Positions 1 through 9,777 of a DNA stretch of 64,000 bases are shown here, in pieces (the stretch's first letter is position 1; every line of letters begins with the position of its first letter). The DNA is from Chryseobacterium sp. G0162 (GTDB lineage: Bacteria > Bacteroidota > Bacteroidia > Flavobacteriales > Weeksellaceae). The notes under the pieces were generated by a model. That model ran no database searches, was not told where the DNA came from, and saw only the letters and a program-made list of their open reading frames with translations. The position numbers were made by a program, and so were the translations under genes. The DNA lies in contig NZ_CP033922.1 in NCBI RefSeq assembly GCF_003815715.1, positions 2,831,001-2,895,000 on the forward strand. Reading direction: 5' to 3'.

Positions 1-978
1 CTTGATGCCCTGAAACAGGCCAATCTTGATGAAACTTTTTTAGATGCCCATGAAGTGGGGATTTTATATGGAAATGACAGTGTTTCCCAAGCAGTGGTAG
101 AATCTATCGACATTGCAAGGGAAAAGAAAGATACTACATTGATGGGATCAGGAGCGATCTTTAAATCAATGAACTCAACAGTAACGATGAACCTTTCTAC
201 GATCTTTAAACTAAAAGGGATCAATCTTACCATCAGTGCAGCCTGTGCAAGTGGTTCACATTCCTTAGGGCTTGCTTACATGATGATTAAGAACGGTTTT
301 CAGGATATGATCATTTGTGGTGGGGCTCAGGAAACCAACAAATACTCTATGGCAAGCTTTGATGGATTAGGTGTTTTTTCAGCAAGAGAGGAAGACCCTA
401 CAAAAGCATCAAGACCTTTCGATGCCGGAAGAGACGGCTTGATTCCGAGTGGAGGAGCCGCTTCTTTAATCGTTGAGAGTCTGGAATCTGCCCAAAGAAG
501 AGGAGCTCCTATCATTGCTGAAATCATAGGATATGGTTTTTCATCCAATGGCGGACATATTTCAACTCCAAATGTTGACGGACCGGCTTTAGCGATGGAT
601 AGAGCTTTGAAACAATCCGGATTGAAAGCTTCAGACATCGATTATATTAACGCTCATGCTACTTCTACTCCAATTGGTGACGCCAATGAAGCGAAAGCTA
701 TCTATGAGATTTTTGGAAGCGAAGTTCCTGTAAGCTCTACGAAATCCATGACGGGACACGAGTGCTGGATGGCTGGTGCAAGTGAAGTTATTTACTCAAT
801 TCTGATGATGCAGAATGATTTTGTAGCTCCGAATATTAACCTGGAAAATCCTGATAATGAGGCTCAAAAGATAAATTTAGTCTCCAAAACAAAAAATCAA
901 AAAATTGATGTATTTTTGTCGAATTCTTTTGGGTTCGGGGGAACCAATTCTGCATTAATAGTTAAAAAATTTGATTAA
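1..978 (+). CDS. beta-ketoacyl-ACP synthase (FabF-like), 5' partial
   Basis: Condensing enzyme of the thiolase fold, expected to extend an ACP-bound polyene chain with malonyl-ACP. The frame is open from base 1, so the N-terminus lies outside the window; the GTG at 55 is internal. Seen in the sequence: the nucleophile Cys in AACASGSH, the first His in NAHATSTPIGD, the second His in KSMTGHECW, and the Gly-rich end SFGFGGTNSA. The Cys-His-His triad is therefore complete. An ACP gene begins 4 bases after the stop, and acyltransferase and desaturase-like genes follow, which places it in the flexirubin/aryl-polyene locus. The exact chain-length role cannot be read from sequence. Confidence 0.93.
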   Translation, partial: LDALKQANLDETFLDAHEVGILYGNDSVSQAVVESIDIAREKKDTTLMGSGAIFKSMNSTVTMNLSTIFKLKGINLTISAACASGSHSLGLAYMMIKNGFQDMIICGGAQETNKYSMASFDGLGVFSAREEDPTKASRPFDAGRDGLIPSGGAASLIVESLESAQRRGAPIIAEIIGYGFSSNGGHISTPNVDGPALAMDRALKQSGLKASDIDYINAHATSTPIGDANEAKAIYEIFGSEVPVSSTKSMTGHECWMAGASEVIYSILMMQNDFVAPNINLENPDNEAQKINLVSKTKNQKIDVFLSNSFGFGGTNSALIVKKFD

Positions 979-982
979 AAAC

Positions 983-1237
983 ATGGAAAGGGAAAAAATT
1001 GTTGCTATTGTTAATGATTTTCTGGTTAACGAATTTGAAGTTGACGGAGATGAAATCAGTAATGATGCCAACCTTAAAAATACACTAGGACTAGACAGCT
1101 TGGATTATATTGACATGGTCGTAGTGATTGAATCCAATTTCGGAGTGAAATTAGGAGAAGCAGACTTCAAGAAAATGGTAACATTTGATGATTTCTACAC
1201 AACGATTGAAAATAAGATCGTTGCAAAAAACGCATAG
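983..1237 (+). CDS. acyl carrier protein
   Basis: A small acidic ACP of about 84 residues. The phosphopantetheine serine lies in LGLDSLDYIDMVV, a standard ACP motif. I chose the ATG at 983; a TTG at 971 would overlap the ketosynthase and add four residues with no benefit. It should carry the growing acyl or aryl-polyene chain for the neighbouring ketosynthase. A second ACP gene (15189-15446) lies in the facing operon. A repeat rich in ATGTA/ACAAT words starts just after the stop codon. Confidence 0.93.
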   Translation: MEREKIVAIVNDFLVNEFEVDGDEISNDANLKNTLGLDSLDYIDMVVVIESNFGVKLGEADFKKMVTFDDFYTTIENKIVAKNA

Positions 1238-1257
1238 TTATTAAATAATCTATATTC

Positions 1258-1320
1258 CTTACAATGTACCAATGTAATAATAGAAGAGGATACTCAGAGA
1301 TATTGTTACATTGGTACTCT
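1258..1320. repeat. intergenic inverted repeat, copy A of an ATGTA-rich family
   Basis: GTACCAATGTAATAATA (1266-1282) is repeated in inverted form at 1301-1317 with 16 of 17 positions matching. Words such as ACCAATGTA and TTGTTACATT recur in two spacers around the other ACP gene (15112-15175 and 15457-15533). It could fold as an AT-rich hairpin and act as a weak terminator, because TCTTTTATATT follows it, or be a relic of a mobile palindromic repeat. Confidence 0.6.
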
Positions 1321-1342
1321 TTTATATTAGCAAACTGTATGT

Positions 1343-2227
1343 ATGAACAAGTGGAAAGGTAAATCTAAAGGGACGGTGCTGGGCTACAGGATATTCGTCT
1401 GGTGTATTAGAAATATCGGAATCAGAAGTTCATATCTCGTATTGTACCTTGTGGCTGCTTATTACGTTCTGTTTCAGAAAAAAAGCAACCAATACATTCT
1501 CTATTATTTCCAAAAAAGACTGAATTTCAGCTATTGGAAGGCTAAGCGCTCTATTTTTAAAAGCTATTTCACCTTCGGACAGGTTCTGATCGATAAAACG
1601 GCTATTTCTGCAGGTTTGAGAGAGAAATATACCTATGAATTTGATGGTATTGAAAACCTGAGAAATCTTTTGGCTGCTAAGAAAGGTGGAGTTCTTATCA
1701 GTGCTCACATCGGAAATTTTGAAGTAGCAGAGCATTTCTTTGCAGACATTGATTTTGACTGTCAAATTAACCTCGTCACTACAGATCAGGAAGTTACCGT
1801 CATCAAGGAATATCTGGAGAGTGTTTCTGTAAAAAAGAGTACTATTAAATTCATCTATGTCAAAGAAGATATGTCGCATATCTTTGAGATCAATCAGGCT
1901 TTGTCCAATAATGAACTGATCTGTTTTACGGGAGACCGTTACTTTGAAGGATCAAAATTTCTGGAAGCCGAATTATTAGGAAAAAGTGCCAAATTTCCGG
2001 CCGGACCATTCCTCATTGCTTCCCGTTTGGGAGTACCTGTGGTATATGTTTATGTGATGAAAGAAAAGAACCTTCATTACCATTTGTATGCACGAGTAGC
2101 ACAGAATATCAAGAACCGGGATTCTCAGGGGCTTTTACAGTCTTACGTTCAGAATCTTGAAACCATGCTTAAAAAATATCCGCTTCAATGGTTTAATTAT
2201 TTTGATTTTTGGGATGATGTTGATTAA
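1343..2227 (+). CDS. LpxL/HtrB-like acyltransferase
   Basis: A 294-residue protein of the lipid A lauroyl/myristoyl acyltransferase superfamily. The HX4E catalytic motif is visible as HIGNFE near residue 127, followed by the family-typical stretches CFTGDRYFEG and KFPAGPFLIASRLGVPVV. A hydrophobic N-terminal segment (about residues 28-45) suggests inner-membrane anchoring. Aryl-polyene and flexirubin clusters commonly carry such acyltransferases. Here it may move the finished aryl-polyene acyl chain from ACP to its lipid or resorcinol acceptor; that role is inferred. The start is an ATG about 100 bases after the ACP gene, beyond repeat A. Confidence 0.85.
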   Translation: MNKWKGKSKGTVLGYRIFVWCIRNIGIRSSYLVLYLVAAYYVLFQKKSNQYILYYFQKRLNFSYWKAKRSIFKSYFTFGQVLIDKTAISAGLREKYTYEFDGIENLRNLLAAKKGGVLISAHIGNFEVAEHFFADIDFDCQINLVTTDQEVTVIKEYLESVSVKKSTIKFIYVKEDMSHIFEINQALSNNELICFTGDRYFEGSKFLEAELLGKSAKFPAGPFLIASRLGVPVVYVYVMKEKNLHYHLYARVAQNIKNRDSQGLLQSYVQNLETMLKKYPLQWFNYFDFWDDVD

Positions 2228-2378
2228 TTTTTCTATTTTTATTCCCTAAAAACTAATAAAAACTCAAAAATATTAAGGAAGTGAAATTCAAAAATGATAT
2301 TGTTCAAATAGGATTTTCCTGTACAATAATCATAAAATAATATCCAAATTTCTTAATTTAAAAAAAGCACATCCTCCT

Positions 2379-3896
2379 TTGAAAAAAGAATATGACATAC
2401 TTGTAATCGGCAGCGGATTGGGAGGTCTTGTTTCAGCTCTTGTTTTAGCGAAAGAAGGCCTGAAGGTTTGCGTGCTGGAAAAAAACAATCAGTATGGAGG
2501 TAATCTTCAGACTTTTTCAAGAGATAAGCTTATTTTTGATACAGGAGTGCATTATTTGGGTGGCCTTTCAAAAGGGCAGAACCTGCACCGTTTTTTCTCC
2601 TATCTTGAGATTATGGATGATCTGGAACTTCAGCAAATGGATGAGGACGGGTATGACAGAATTTCCTTTGGAGATGATGCTGTTGAATATCCGCATGCTC
2701 AAGGCTATCAAAACTTTGTAGAACAATTATCGGTCTGTTTTCCTGAGGAAAAAGAAAATCTTGAAAATTATTGTGAAGAGATTCAATATGTATGCAGCCA
2801 GTTTCCAAGGTATCATGTAGTAGGAAAGGATAATTACAATGAGGAGATCCTGCATTTAAATACCAAAAGATTCGTTGAATCTGTAACCCAGAATAAAAAA
2901 CTTCAGGCAGTCTTATTAGGATCTAATTTCCTGTATGCCGGAGATTCGGAAAACGTTCCTTTTTACGTTCATGCTTTAACGGTGAATTCTTACATACAAA
3001 GTGCCTATAAATGTGTAAAAGGAGGGAGTCAGATATCCAGATTGCTCATTCGAAAACTTCGTCAGTATGGGGCTGAAGTTCACAAACATTCAGAAGTTTC
3101 TGAATTTATTTTTAATGGAAATAATACACTGACTTCTGTAAAGACAAAGACAGGGAAAGAATATGCCGCAAAGAAGTTTATTTCCAATATTGAAATTCGT
3201 TCTGCCATTAAGCTGATTGGAGAAGAAAGACTGAAAAAATCTTTTCTGAACAGAGTTTTAAGTTGGCAGCCGGTTTCCTCATGTTTCAGTGTTTACATTG
3301 TTTTAAAACCTCATTGCCTACCGAATTTTAATTATAATATTTATCATTATTCCTCAGAAGAGCAGGTTTGGAACGCCTATCGTTATCATAAACAAGCCTG
3401 GCCGGAGACGTATATGCTTTCATCCACCCCCTCAAAACAAAATTCTGTTTTTGCAGAAAGTCTAACGGCTATTTCTTATATGGATTTTGATGAGGTTAAA
3501 CAATGGGAAAATACAGTCAATACCGTAGCTGATGAGCATGAAAGAGGAAAACAGTATGAAGGCTTCAAGCTGGAAAAGACTGAAAAAATGATTGACGCTC
3601 TGGAAAAGAAAATTCCGGGTTTGAGACATGCTATCCAACGAATATATACCTCTTCTCCCTTATCTTACCGGGATTATATCGGAAGTTTTGAAGGAAATAT
3701 GTACGGGTATATGAAAAACTCAGAGAATCCTCTGAAAACCATGGTTTCTCCCCGTACAAAAATTGATAATCTGTTTCTTACAGGTCAATCTGTGAATATG
3801 CACGGAATTTTGGGAGTAACCATAGGTGCATTCAATACCTGTGCTGAAATTCTGGGAAAAGAAACGATTGACAGTCGCTTGCACTCAATGACTTAA
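2379..3896 (+). CDS. phytoene-desaturase-like FAD-dependent oxidoreductase
   Basis: A 505-residue NAD(P)/FAD oxidoreductase related to CrtI/phytoene dehydrogenases. The dinucleotide-binding motif GSGLGGLVSALVLAKEG lies at residues 11-27, followed by LEKNNQYGGNLQTF. The C-terminus has the family signature LFLTGQSVNMHGILGVTIGA. The start is a TTG at 2379; I see no in-frame ATG upstream that fits, and the FAD motif begins within 11 residues, so the unusual start is credible. In a flexirubin locus it may oxidise the polyene or the aryl head, but the substrate is not shown by sequence. It lies 11 bases upstream of the C45 gene. Confidence 0.85.
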   Translation: MKKEYDILVIGSGLGGLVSALVLAKEGLKVCVLEKNNQYGGNLQTFSRDKLIFDTGVHYLGGLSKGQNLHRFFSYLEIMDDLELQQMDEDGYDRISFGDDAVEYPHAQGYQNFVEQLSVCFPEEKENLENYCEEIQYVCSQFPRYHVVGKDNYNEEILHLNTKRFVESVTQNKKLQAVLLGSNFLYAGDSENVPFYVHALTVNSYIQSAYKCVKGGSQISRLLIRKLRQYGAEVHKHSEVSEFIFNGNNTLTSVKTKTGKEYAAKKFISNIEIRSAIKLIGEERLKKSFLNRVLSWQPVSSCFSVYIVLKPHCLPNFNYNIYHYSSEEQVWNAYRYHKQAWPETYMLSSTPSKQNSVFAESLTAISYMDFDEVKQWENTVNTVADEHERGKQYEGFKLEKTEKMIDALEKKIPGLRHAIQRIYTSSPLSYRDYIGSFEGNMYGYMKNSENPLKTMVSPRTKIDNLFLTGQSVNMHGILGVTIGAFNTCAEILGKETIDSRLHSMT

Positions 3897-3907
3897 TTAA
3901 GACAATC

Positions 3908-5599
3908 GTGAAAAAAACTAATATCCAACATCTGTCATATAAAAGGGTTCTTATCTCCTTCCTTTTTTTCTTTCTCCTGAGCTCTTGTGGAGTATCAAAA
4001 TCTATTCATCACCTTCCTGATGTCAAACAATATGCATTAGAAATTCCGAAGGTTACCAGGATCAATGACAGTACCTTTAGCTATAATCAAAATGTTCTCA
4101 CCAAAAATAAACAACAGCTTTGGGAGCTTTATATTAAAGGAAACCCTTTGCAATTAGGGTATAACAACGGAGCGTTAACTCAGGATCTGATGCAGAAGCA
4201 GGAGGAAATTTTCTTCTCCAAAGTAGAAGGCTTTGTTCCTTCAAAATTTAAGCAGAAACTTTTAAATACCTTCTTAAAGTGGTACAATCGTAAAATGTAT
4301 CTCAATGTAAGAGAAGATTATCAGGCAGAATTGTATGGGTTGTCACAATACTCATCTGATCGGTATGATTTTATTGCACCAAGATATCTGAGAAATCTGT
4401 ATCTGCATGGAGCTCATGATATTGGGCATGCGATGCAGGATCTTGCGATGGTAGGTTGTACTTCTCTGGCGGTCTGGAACGAGAATACGGAAGATGGGAA
4501 TATGCTGATCGGAAGAAACTTCGATTTTTACGTAGGAGACGAGTTTGCCCAAAATAAGCTGGTTGAATTTGTAGAACCGGAAGACGGATTTCCTTATATG
4601 TCAGTAAGCTGGCCGGGAATGATCGGTGTAGTTTCCGGAATGAATAAAGAGGGAATAACCGTAACGATCAATGCTGGAAAATCAAGGATTCCTCTGACGG
4701 CGAAAACACCTATTTCTCTGGTGACCAGAGAAATCCTGCAATATGCTAAAAACATAGATGAAGCGATTGCTATTGCTAAAAAAAGACATGTATTTGTTTC
4801 AGAATCCATTTTAGTAGGAAGTGCTCATGATAAAAATGCAATAATTATTGAAGTCTCACCGAAAAACTTCGGAGTATATAGAGTTCAAAACACAAGTAAA
4901 GTGCTTTGCACCAATCATTTTCAGTCTGATACTTATAAAGAGGATACTAAAAATAAAAAGCAGATTGAAGAGAGCCACTCGGCATACCGTTATGAAAAAT
5001 TACAGGAACTTTTACAGGAAGAAAAAAAGTTGAATCCAGAAAAAATAGCTGCTATTTTAAGAAACCGTTCCGGTTTAAAAGATAAAAGCATAGGTTATGG
5101 AAATGAGAAAGCTTTAAACCAACTTTTAGCTCATCATGCTGTTATATTTTCACCTGAAAAGAAACTGGCTTGGGTATCATCCAATCCCTATCAGTTAGGA
5201 GAATTTGTGTGCTATGATCTCAATGAAATATTTTCAGGCAAAACGTTACAGCCCGATAAATTCTCAAAGTCACAATTGAATATTCCGCGAGATCCTTTTG
5301 CAGATTCTGAAGAATTTGAAAGTTATGAATTGTATAGAATGCTGAGTAAAGAAATAATTGAGGCTACAGAAAAGAAGAATATGGAATTAACGGATGATTT
5401 TATTCCTTCTTATGAGTCTTTAAATCCGGATTTCTGGAAAGGATATTTTTTGGGTGGAAAATATTATTATCACAAAAAAGAATATTCAAAAGCAAAAATA
5501 GAATTTGAAAAGGCTCTTACCAAAGAAATAACGACTGTTCCGGATCAGAAAATGATTGAAAAATATCTTAATAAAACCAATAAAAAAATTAATAAATAA
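3908..5599 (+). CDS. C45/choloylglycine-hydrolase-like NTN hydrolase lipoprotein
   Basis: A 563-residue protein beginning at a GTG. It has a lipoprotein signal (hydrophobic stretch ending in LLSSCG, lipobox Cys at about residue 27), so it should be membrane-anchored outside the cytoplasm. The centre resembles the acyl-CoA:6-aminopenicillanate acyltransferase (C45) group of N-terminal nucleophile hydrolases. The likely nucleophile is the Cys of MVGCTSLAVW near residue 184, followed by NMLIGRNFDFY. In this family the chain cleaves itself before that Cys. The C-terminus has a short TPR-like stretch (YYYHKKEYSKAKIEFEKAL). It ends the left operon and may form or cleave an amide or ester bond in pigment maturation; that role is a guess. 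Confidence 0.8.
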   Translation: MKKTNIQHLSYKRVLISFLFFFLLSSCGVSKSIHHLPDVKQYALEIPKVTRINDSTFSYNQNVLTKNKQQLWELYIKGNPLQLGYNNGALTQDLMQKQEEIFFSKVEGFVPSKFKQKLLNTFLKWYNRKMYLNVREDYQAELYGLSQYSSDRYDFIAPRYLRNLYLHGAHDIGHAMQDLAMVGCTSLAVWNENTEDGNMLIGRNFDFYVGDEFAQNKLVEFVEPEDGFPYMSVSWPGMIGVVSGMNKEGITVTINAGKSRIPLTAKTPISLVTREILQYAKNIDEAIAIAKKRHVFVSESILVGSAHDKNAIIIEVSPKNFGVYRVQNTSKVLCTNHFQSDTYKEDTKNKKQIEESHSAYRYEKLQELLQEEKKLNPEKIAAILRNRSGLKDKSIGYGNEKALNQLLAHHAVIFSPEKKLAWVSSNPYQLGEFVCYDLNEIFSGKTLQPDKFSKSQLNIPRDPFADSEEFESYELYRMLSKEIIEATEKKNMELTDDFIPSYESLNPDFWKGYFLGGKYYYHKKEYSKAKIEFEKALTKEITTVPDQKMIEKYLNKTNKKINK

Positions 5600-5889
5600 T
5601 TGAAATATTATTTATTAAATCATTACTTAATTTTTTATAAATATTCTCATAAAGTAAGCTAAAAATTCAATGAGTGAAAATTGGGAATACCTCCTAATGA
5701 TGGGAACCAAAAGATGATGGTGTCAAAATAATACAAAGGGTCTTATATTTAATTATTTTTAGTTTTTTATCGTTTTTTAAGATTTTGTTTGCTTGTATTT
5801 TTTGATTTTTTTAAACAAATATGTAACGTTTTAATATATTTCTCTACTAACTGAGTAATTGGAAATTAATATTTGTTAAAAAAAAACGT

Positions 5890-8541
5890 ATGAAAAAAAT
5901 TCGACTTAGTGTTAAGCTATTGTTGTTTTGTTCTCTTTTCAGTGCTGGGGTTGTCTCTGCTCAAAAGTATGAACAGACAATTAAAGACTATGTTAATTCA
6001 GCAGGATCATTTCAGAGATCTAATCCGGAATTAAAAAGCTTTAAAATTATCAACATTGATCCTTCAAGCAGTTTGAAGGGAGACGTTGTAGGGATTCAGC
6101 AGACGATTGATGGTATTCCTGTTTTTGGTAGTTCTGCCAATGTTTTGATTAGAGACGGTAAAGTATTGAATTTTGCAGATACCTTTATTAAAACATATCC
6201 TACAGCAATTAAAGGGAAAGAAAGTGGAAGAAAAGATGCTTTAATGGTGCAGGCTATTAAAAAATTGAATGGTTCACCTGTAGCAAAAAATATTGATGGT
6301 CAGGAAGAACCGATAAAAATAAATACTGTTTATTTTGCAAAGAAAGGAGAATTAATACTGGGGTATCAGTTTAATATCGAAGAAAAAGGAACCAGTAATG
6401 TTTGGAATACGATTGTAAGTGCAGAAGATGGTTCTATTTTATATCAGGAGAATACAACACTTTCTTGTGATTTTCATCCTGAAGCTTACGAACGACATGC
6501 TGGGGAAGCTTTAACGGGTCTGAATATTGAGCCTTCTGCTCTTCCGGGTCATTTAGATGTTGCAGATTTACAAAAGACTACAAACTTTGTTTTTGCTGCT
6601 GATAATGCAACTTACAATGTGTTTGCATTTCCTGTGGAAGCACCAACATTTGGAAGCAGAACATTACTTTCTAACCCTTGGGATCTGGTTGCATCTCCTG
6701 AAGGATGGCATTCTGACGGTACTACCAGCTATACCATAACAAGAGGAAATAATGCCTTTGCATATACTGATGAAGCTAATAGTAATACACCTCAATTTTC
6801 TCCTGATGGTGGTCCCAACAGAGCTTTTGATTTTCCTTTAGATGTGACACAACCACAGCAAACTTATACCTCAGCGGCAGTTACCAATTTATTCTACACA
6901 ACGAATAAAATGCATGATGTATTCTACAAATTTGGATTTACAGAGTCTGCCAGAAACTATCAAAAAAATAATTTTGGAAATGGAGGAGTAGGTAATGATC
7001 CTGTTCTTGCTGAATCCAGAGATGGAAGTGGTATTAATAATGCTAATTTTAACCCTGGTGCTGATGGAACAAGCGGAAGAATGCAAATGTTCCTTTTCGT
7101 TCCTAATGGAGCAAGATACCTTTATTATAATGCCCCGTCTAATTATATCACAAGAACTCCTGCAGCAGCCACTGCTAATTTTGGACCACAGCTTATTGGA
7201 GGAACTCCTGTTACTGGAGATCTAGCCCTTCCAATACCAGCTGATGGATGTACTACAGTTACCGCCGGAAGCCTTACTGGAAAAATAGGGGTATTAAGTG
7301 CAGGAGGATGTAACTTTAGTGTTAAAACAAAAAACCTACAAAATGCAGGTGCTGTGGGGGTTATACAATATCATCCAAATAGCAATACCCCTGTTGGGTT
7401 GGGGGGTGTAGATAATACGATCACCATTCCTACAATTATGGTAGGGAAAGACGAAGGAGAGTTCCTGGTAAGTGAATTAACAAACGGAACTGTTGTAAAT
7501 GCTACTTTAAAAACTGAAGCAGTTTATAAAGACGCAAGTTTAGATAACGGAATCATCAGCCATGAATATGGGCATGGAATTTCTAACCGTCTTACAGGAA
7601 CAGGAAGCTCATGTTTATCTTATATTTCTTCCAATGAGCAAATGGGAGAAGGATGGTCTGACTTCTTTGCTTTGATGATGACTACCAGACCAGGAGATAA
7701 TGCTTCTATTGCAAGAGGAGTAGGTACTTTTGCTTCAGGGGAAGCTACAACTGGAGCAGGAATAAGACCAGCAAAATATTCACCTGATTTTGCAATTAAT
7801 AACTTTACTTATGGCAGAACCAACGGGATGAAGGTGAATGCCAACAATGCTATATTCGGAGCACTTACAGTGCCGGATGTTCATAGTATCGGGTTTATCT
7901 GGGCTTCAATGCTTTGGGATCTTAACTGGAAATATGTAGAAAAATATGGATACAGTAGCAATGTTTTAGCTGATCCGAACAGTGGAAGTGCGAAAGTGTT
8001 GCAGCTGGTGATGGATGCCCTTAAGTTACAACCATGTAATCCAACTTTTGTACAGGGAAGAAACGCTATTCTTGCAGCCGATCAGGCATCTACGAATGGT
8101 GAAAACAAATGTATGATCTGGAAGACATTTGCTAAGAGAGGTTTAGGAGTAAATGCTTCAGCAGGACTTCTTAACGGATTGGAATTCGGCGCTAATCAAC
8201 CTTTATTAGATATGAGTGACCAGGTAGAAGATTTCACGATTCCTAGTGAATGCCAGTCATTAGCTGTAAATGAAGTTGCAGAGAACTCAAAAGGAATCTC
8301 TATCTATCCGAACCCGGTTAAAAATGAATTCACTATAAAGACTCCTTCAGGAATGAATCTCGCTGGAATTACCACAGTTTCTATCTATGACTTTACAGGA
8401 AAGCTTATTTCCCAGGAAAATATCAATCTTAACAGACAGACAACTGTTAATGCAAGTAACCTGATTAATGGAACTTATATTGTAAAGATTAAGAACAATT
8501 CTTCAATCGATTATAGTCAAAAGATTATCGTTTCAAAATAG
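5890..8541 (+). CDS. M36 (fungalysin) metallopeptidase with PA domain and T9SS tail
   Basis: An 883-residue secreted zinc peptidase. In order: signal peptide (residues 1-24, ending VSAQK), an FTP-type propeptide (about 30-190), and an M36 catalytic region interrupted by a PA-like insert (about 430-550, containing GGCNFSVKTKNLQNAGAVG). Next comes the zinc motif HEYGHGISNR (about 557) with the third ligand in GEGWSDFFAL (about 587), then a type A T9SS sorting domain from about 797 (ISIYPNPVKNEF to the C-terminus). It has its own 290-base upstream spacer and a terminator. It lies between two convergent pigment blocks without an obvious link to pigment chemistry. An extracellular nutrient protease is the simplest reading. 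Confidence 0.93.
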   Translation: MKKIRLSVKLLLFCSLFSAGVVSAQKYEQTIKDYVNSAGSFQRSNPELKSFKIINIDPSSSLKGDVVGIQQTIDGIPVFGSSANVLIRDGKVLNFADTFIKTYPTAIKGKESGRKDALMVQAIKKLNGSPVAKNIDGQEEPIKINTVYFAKKGELILGYQFNIEEKGTSNVWNTIVSAEDGSILYQENTTLSCDFHPEAYERHAGEALTGLNIEPSALPGHLDVADLQKTTNFVFAADNATYNVFAFPVEAPTFGSRTLLSNPWDLVASPEGWHSDGTTSYTITRGNNAFAYTDEANSNTPQFSPDGGPNRAFDFPLDVTQPQQTYTSAAVTNLFYTTNKMHDVFYKFGFTESARNYQKNNFGNGGVGNDPVLAESRDGSGINNANFNPGADGTSGRMQMFLFVPNGARYLYYNAPSNYITRTPAAATANFGPQLIGGTPVTGDLALPIPADGCTTVTAGSLTGKIGVLSAGGCNFSVKTKNLQNAGAVGVIQYHPNSNTPVGLGGVDNTITIPTIMVGKDEGEFLVSELTNGTVVNATLKTEAVYKDASLDNGIISHEYGHGISNRLTGTGSSCLSYISSNEQMGEGWSDFFALMMTTRPGDNASIARGVGTFASGEATTGAGIRPAKYSPDFAINNFTYGRTNGMKVNANNAIFGALTVPDVHSIGFIWASMLWDLNWKYVEKYGYSSNVLADPNSGSAKVLQLVMDALKLQPCNPTFVQGRNAILAADQASTNGENKCMIWKTFAKRGLGVNASAGLLNGLEFGANQPLLDMSDQVEDFTIPSECQSLAVNEVAENSKGISIYPNPVKNEFTIKTPSGMNLAGITTVSIYDFTGKLISQENINLNRQTTVNASNLINGTYIVKIKNNSSIDYSQKIIVSK

Positions 8542-8566
8542 AGACTTTAAACTTATGAATTTTCAG

Positions 8567-8597
8567 AGCCCCGGAATATTTTCGGGGTTTTTCTTTT
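8567..8597. terminator. intrinsic terminator between convergent genes
   Basis: CCCCG (8569-8573) pairs with CGGGG (8583-8587), followed by a T-rich run. It lies between the M36 gene (+) and the glycosyltransferase gene (-). The T run is on the + side, so it mainly serves the peptidase gene. Confidence 0.8.
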
Positions 8598-8600
8598 AAG

Positions 8601-9773
8601 CTAATTATTCTCGGGATTCAGTTTATTCAGGAAAAGAAAAGTACTTATTCCGGCGATAGCAGATAGTGTGGTGCTCAGGATAAAGCTTCCAATCACATAT
8701 TGAAGCAAATTATTTTTAATCAAGTCAAAATTAAGATCCTGGCTAAGGAAATTACTGTCTCCATCAACAAACGGAGCACCCAGAAATAAAGAGGCGGCAA
8801 TAATAAAAGGAATAAAGGGCGGAAGGCTCACATTTGAAGCTACAAATGCCAGCACTTTATTCAGTTTAAAAAGTACAGATAAGCTGATCACAAGTAAAGT
8901 CTGAAATCCCCAGAAAGGAGAAAGTCCGATAAAAACTCCCAGTGCAATGGAAAAAGCTTTGGTACGGTTAGTTCCGTCGCTTTCCAGTACATCTTCTTTT
9001 ATGAACCTTTTAAAGCTTTTTTTTTTGAAATTATTCACGAAGTTCCTCGGAATAATGTAGAATAGGGTGATGGTTACCAAAATAGTATTCAGAATACTGA
9101 TTCTGGTAAAATCTTTAAACGGTCTGAAGTGAGAAACACGTTCTGCAGGATCATATAAGACTTTTATCGGAACATTTTTTACGGGAACATGTCTCCAGGC
9201 GGTTCTTACAATGATCTCAATTTCAAATTCAAACTTAGGGGTAAAATATTTTTTTGGAATTTTATGCAAAGGATAGAGCCTATACCCGGATTGCGTGTCT
9301 TCCAGTTTAATTCCGGTTTCAAACCAAAACCAGAAGTTAGAAAACCTATTTCCGAAACTGCTTTTCTTTGGAATGCCATCCTGAGACATATTTCTGTTTC
9401 CAATCAAAATAACCTCTTCATCTTCCTGAAGAAGAGCCTCTACAAATACAGGAATATCATCTGGATAATGCTGCCCATCAGAATCTATAGTGATGGCATG
9501 GTTATAACCTAATTCTTTTGCCTTTCTGAAGCCTGTTTTAAGCCCGTTTCCCTTTCCTTTGTTCTCAGGTAAGGAGATTATTGTGATCTGAGGATATTGG
9601 CTCAGAATCTGAGGGGTAGAATCGGTAGAACCGTCATTCACGACAATAATACTTTCGGTGTAATCCAGAACACCGTCAATGACCCTTTTCAGGGTCTTTT
9701 CATTATTGTAGGTAGGTATTAAAACGCAGATTTTCCTTTCAGAAATTGCATTCTGTACTTCAGCAAGGGACAT
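8601..9773 (-). CDS. family 2 glycosyltransferase fused to DUF2062
   Basis: A 390-residue two-part protein. Residues 13-230 are a GT2 glycosyltransferase: VLIPTYNNEKTLKRVI, VNDGSTDSTPQIL, and the DXD-like ITIDSDGQHYPDD. The C-terminal third (about 270-390) is a DUF2062 membrane domain with ALGVFIGLSPFWGFQTLL and further hydrophobic segments. It is the last gene of the long - strand operon, 4 bases after the upstream gene. From memory, GT2-DUF2062 fusions occur in flexirubin loci of related bacteria. The acceptor is unknown: pigment glycosylation or an envelope lipid are both possible. Confidence 0.87.
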   Translation of the reverse strand: MSLAEVQNAISERKICVLIPTYNNEKTLKRVIDGVLDYTESIIVVNDGSTDSTPQILSQYPQITIISLPENKGKGNGLKTGFRKAKELGYNHAITIDSDGQHYPDDIPVFVEALLQEDEEVILIGNRNMSQDGIPKKSSFGNRFSNFWFWFETGIKLEDTQSGYRLYPLHKIPKKYFTPKFEFEIEIIVRTAWRHVPVKNVPIKVLYDPAERVSHFRPFKDFTRISILNTILVTITLFYIIPRNFVNNFKKKSFKRFIKEDVLESDGTNRTKAFSIALGVFIGLSPFWGFQTLLVISLSVLFKLNKVLAFVASNVSLPPFIPFIIAASLFLGAPFVDGDSNFLSQDLNFDLIKNNLLQYVIGSFILSTTLSAIAGISTFLFLNKLNPENN

Positions 9774-9777
9774 GTTT

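Noticed and set aside
327..638. 103-codon open frame on the - strand inside the first ketosynthase gene
   Set aside because: It lies fully within a gene with complete catalytic motifs; its translation shows no recognisable domain.
971..982. TTG start for the first ACP
   Set aside because: It would overlap the ketosynthase stop and adds four residues; the ATG at 983 fits the family length.
5600..5889. Promoter of the M36 gene from TATTTTTTG near 5796
   Set aside because: The box has one base too many between TA and TTTG and no clear -33 partner, so it was not listed as a feature.
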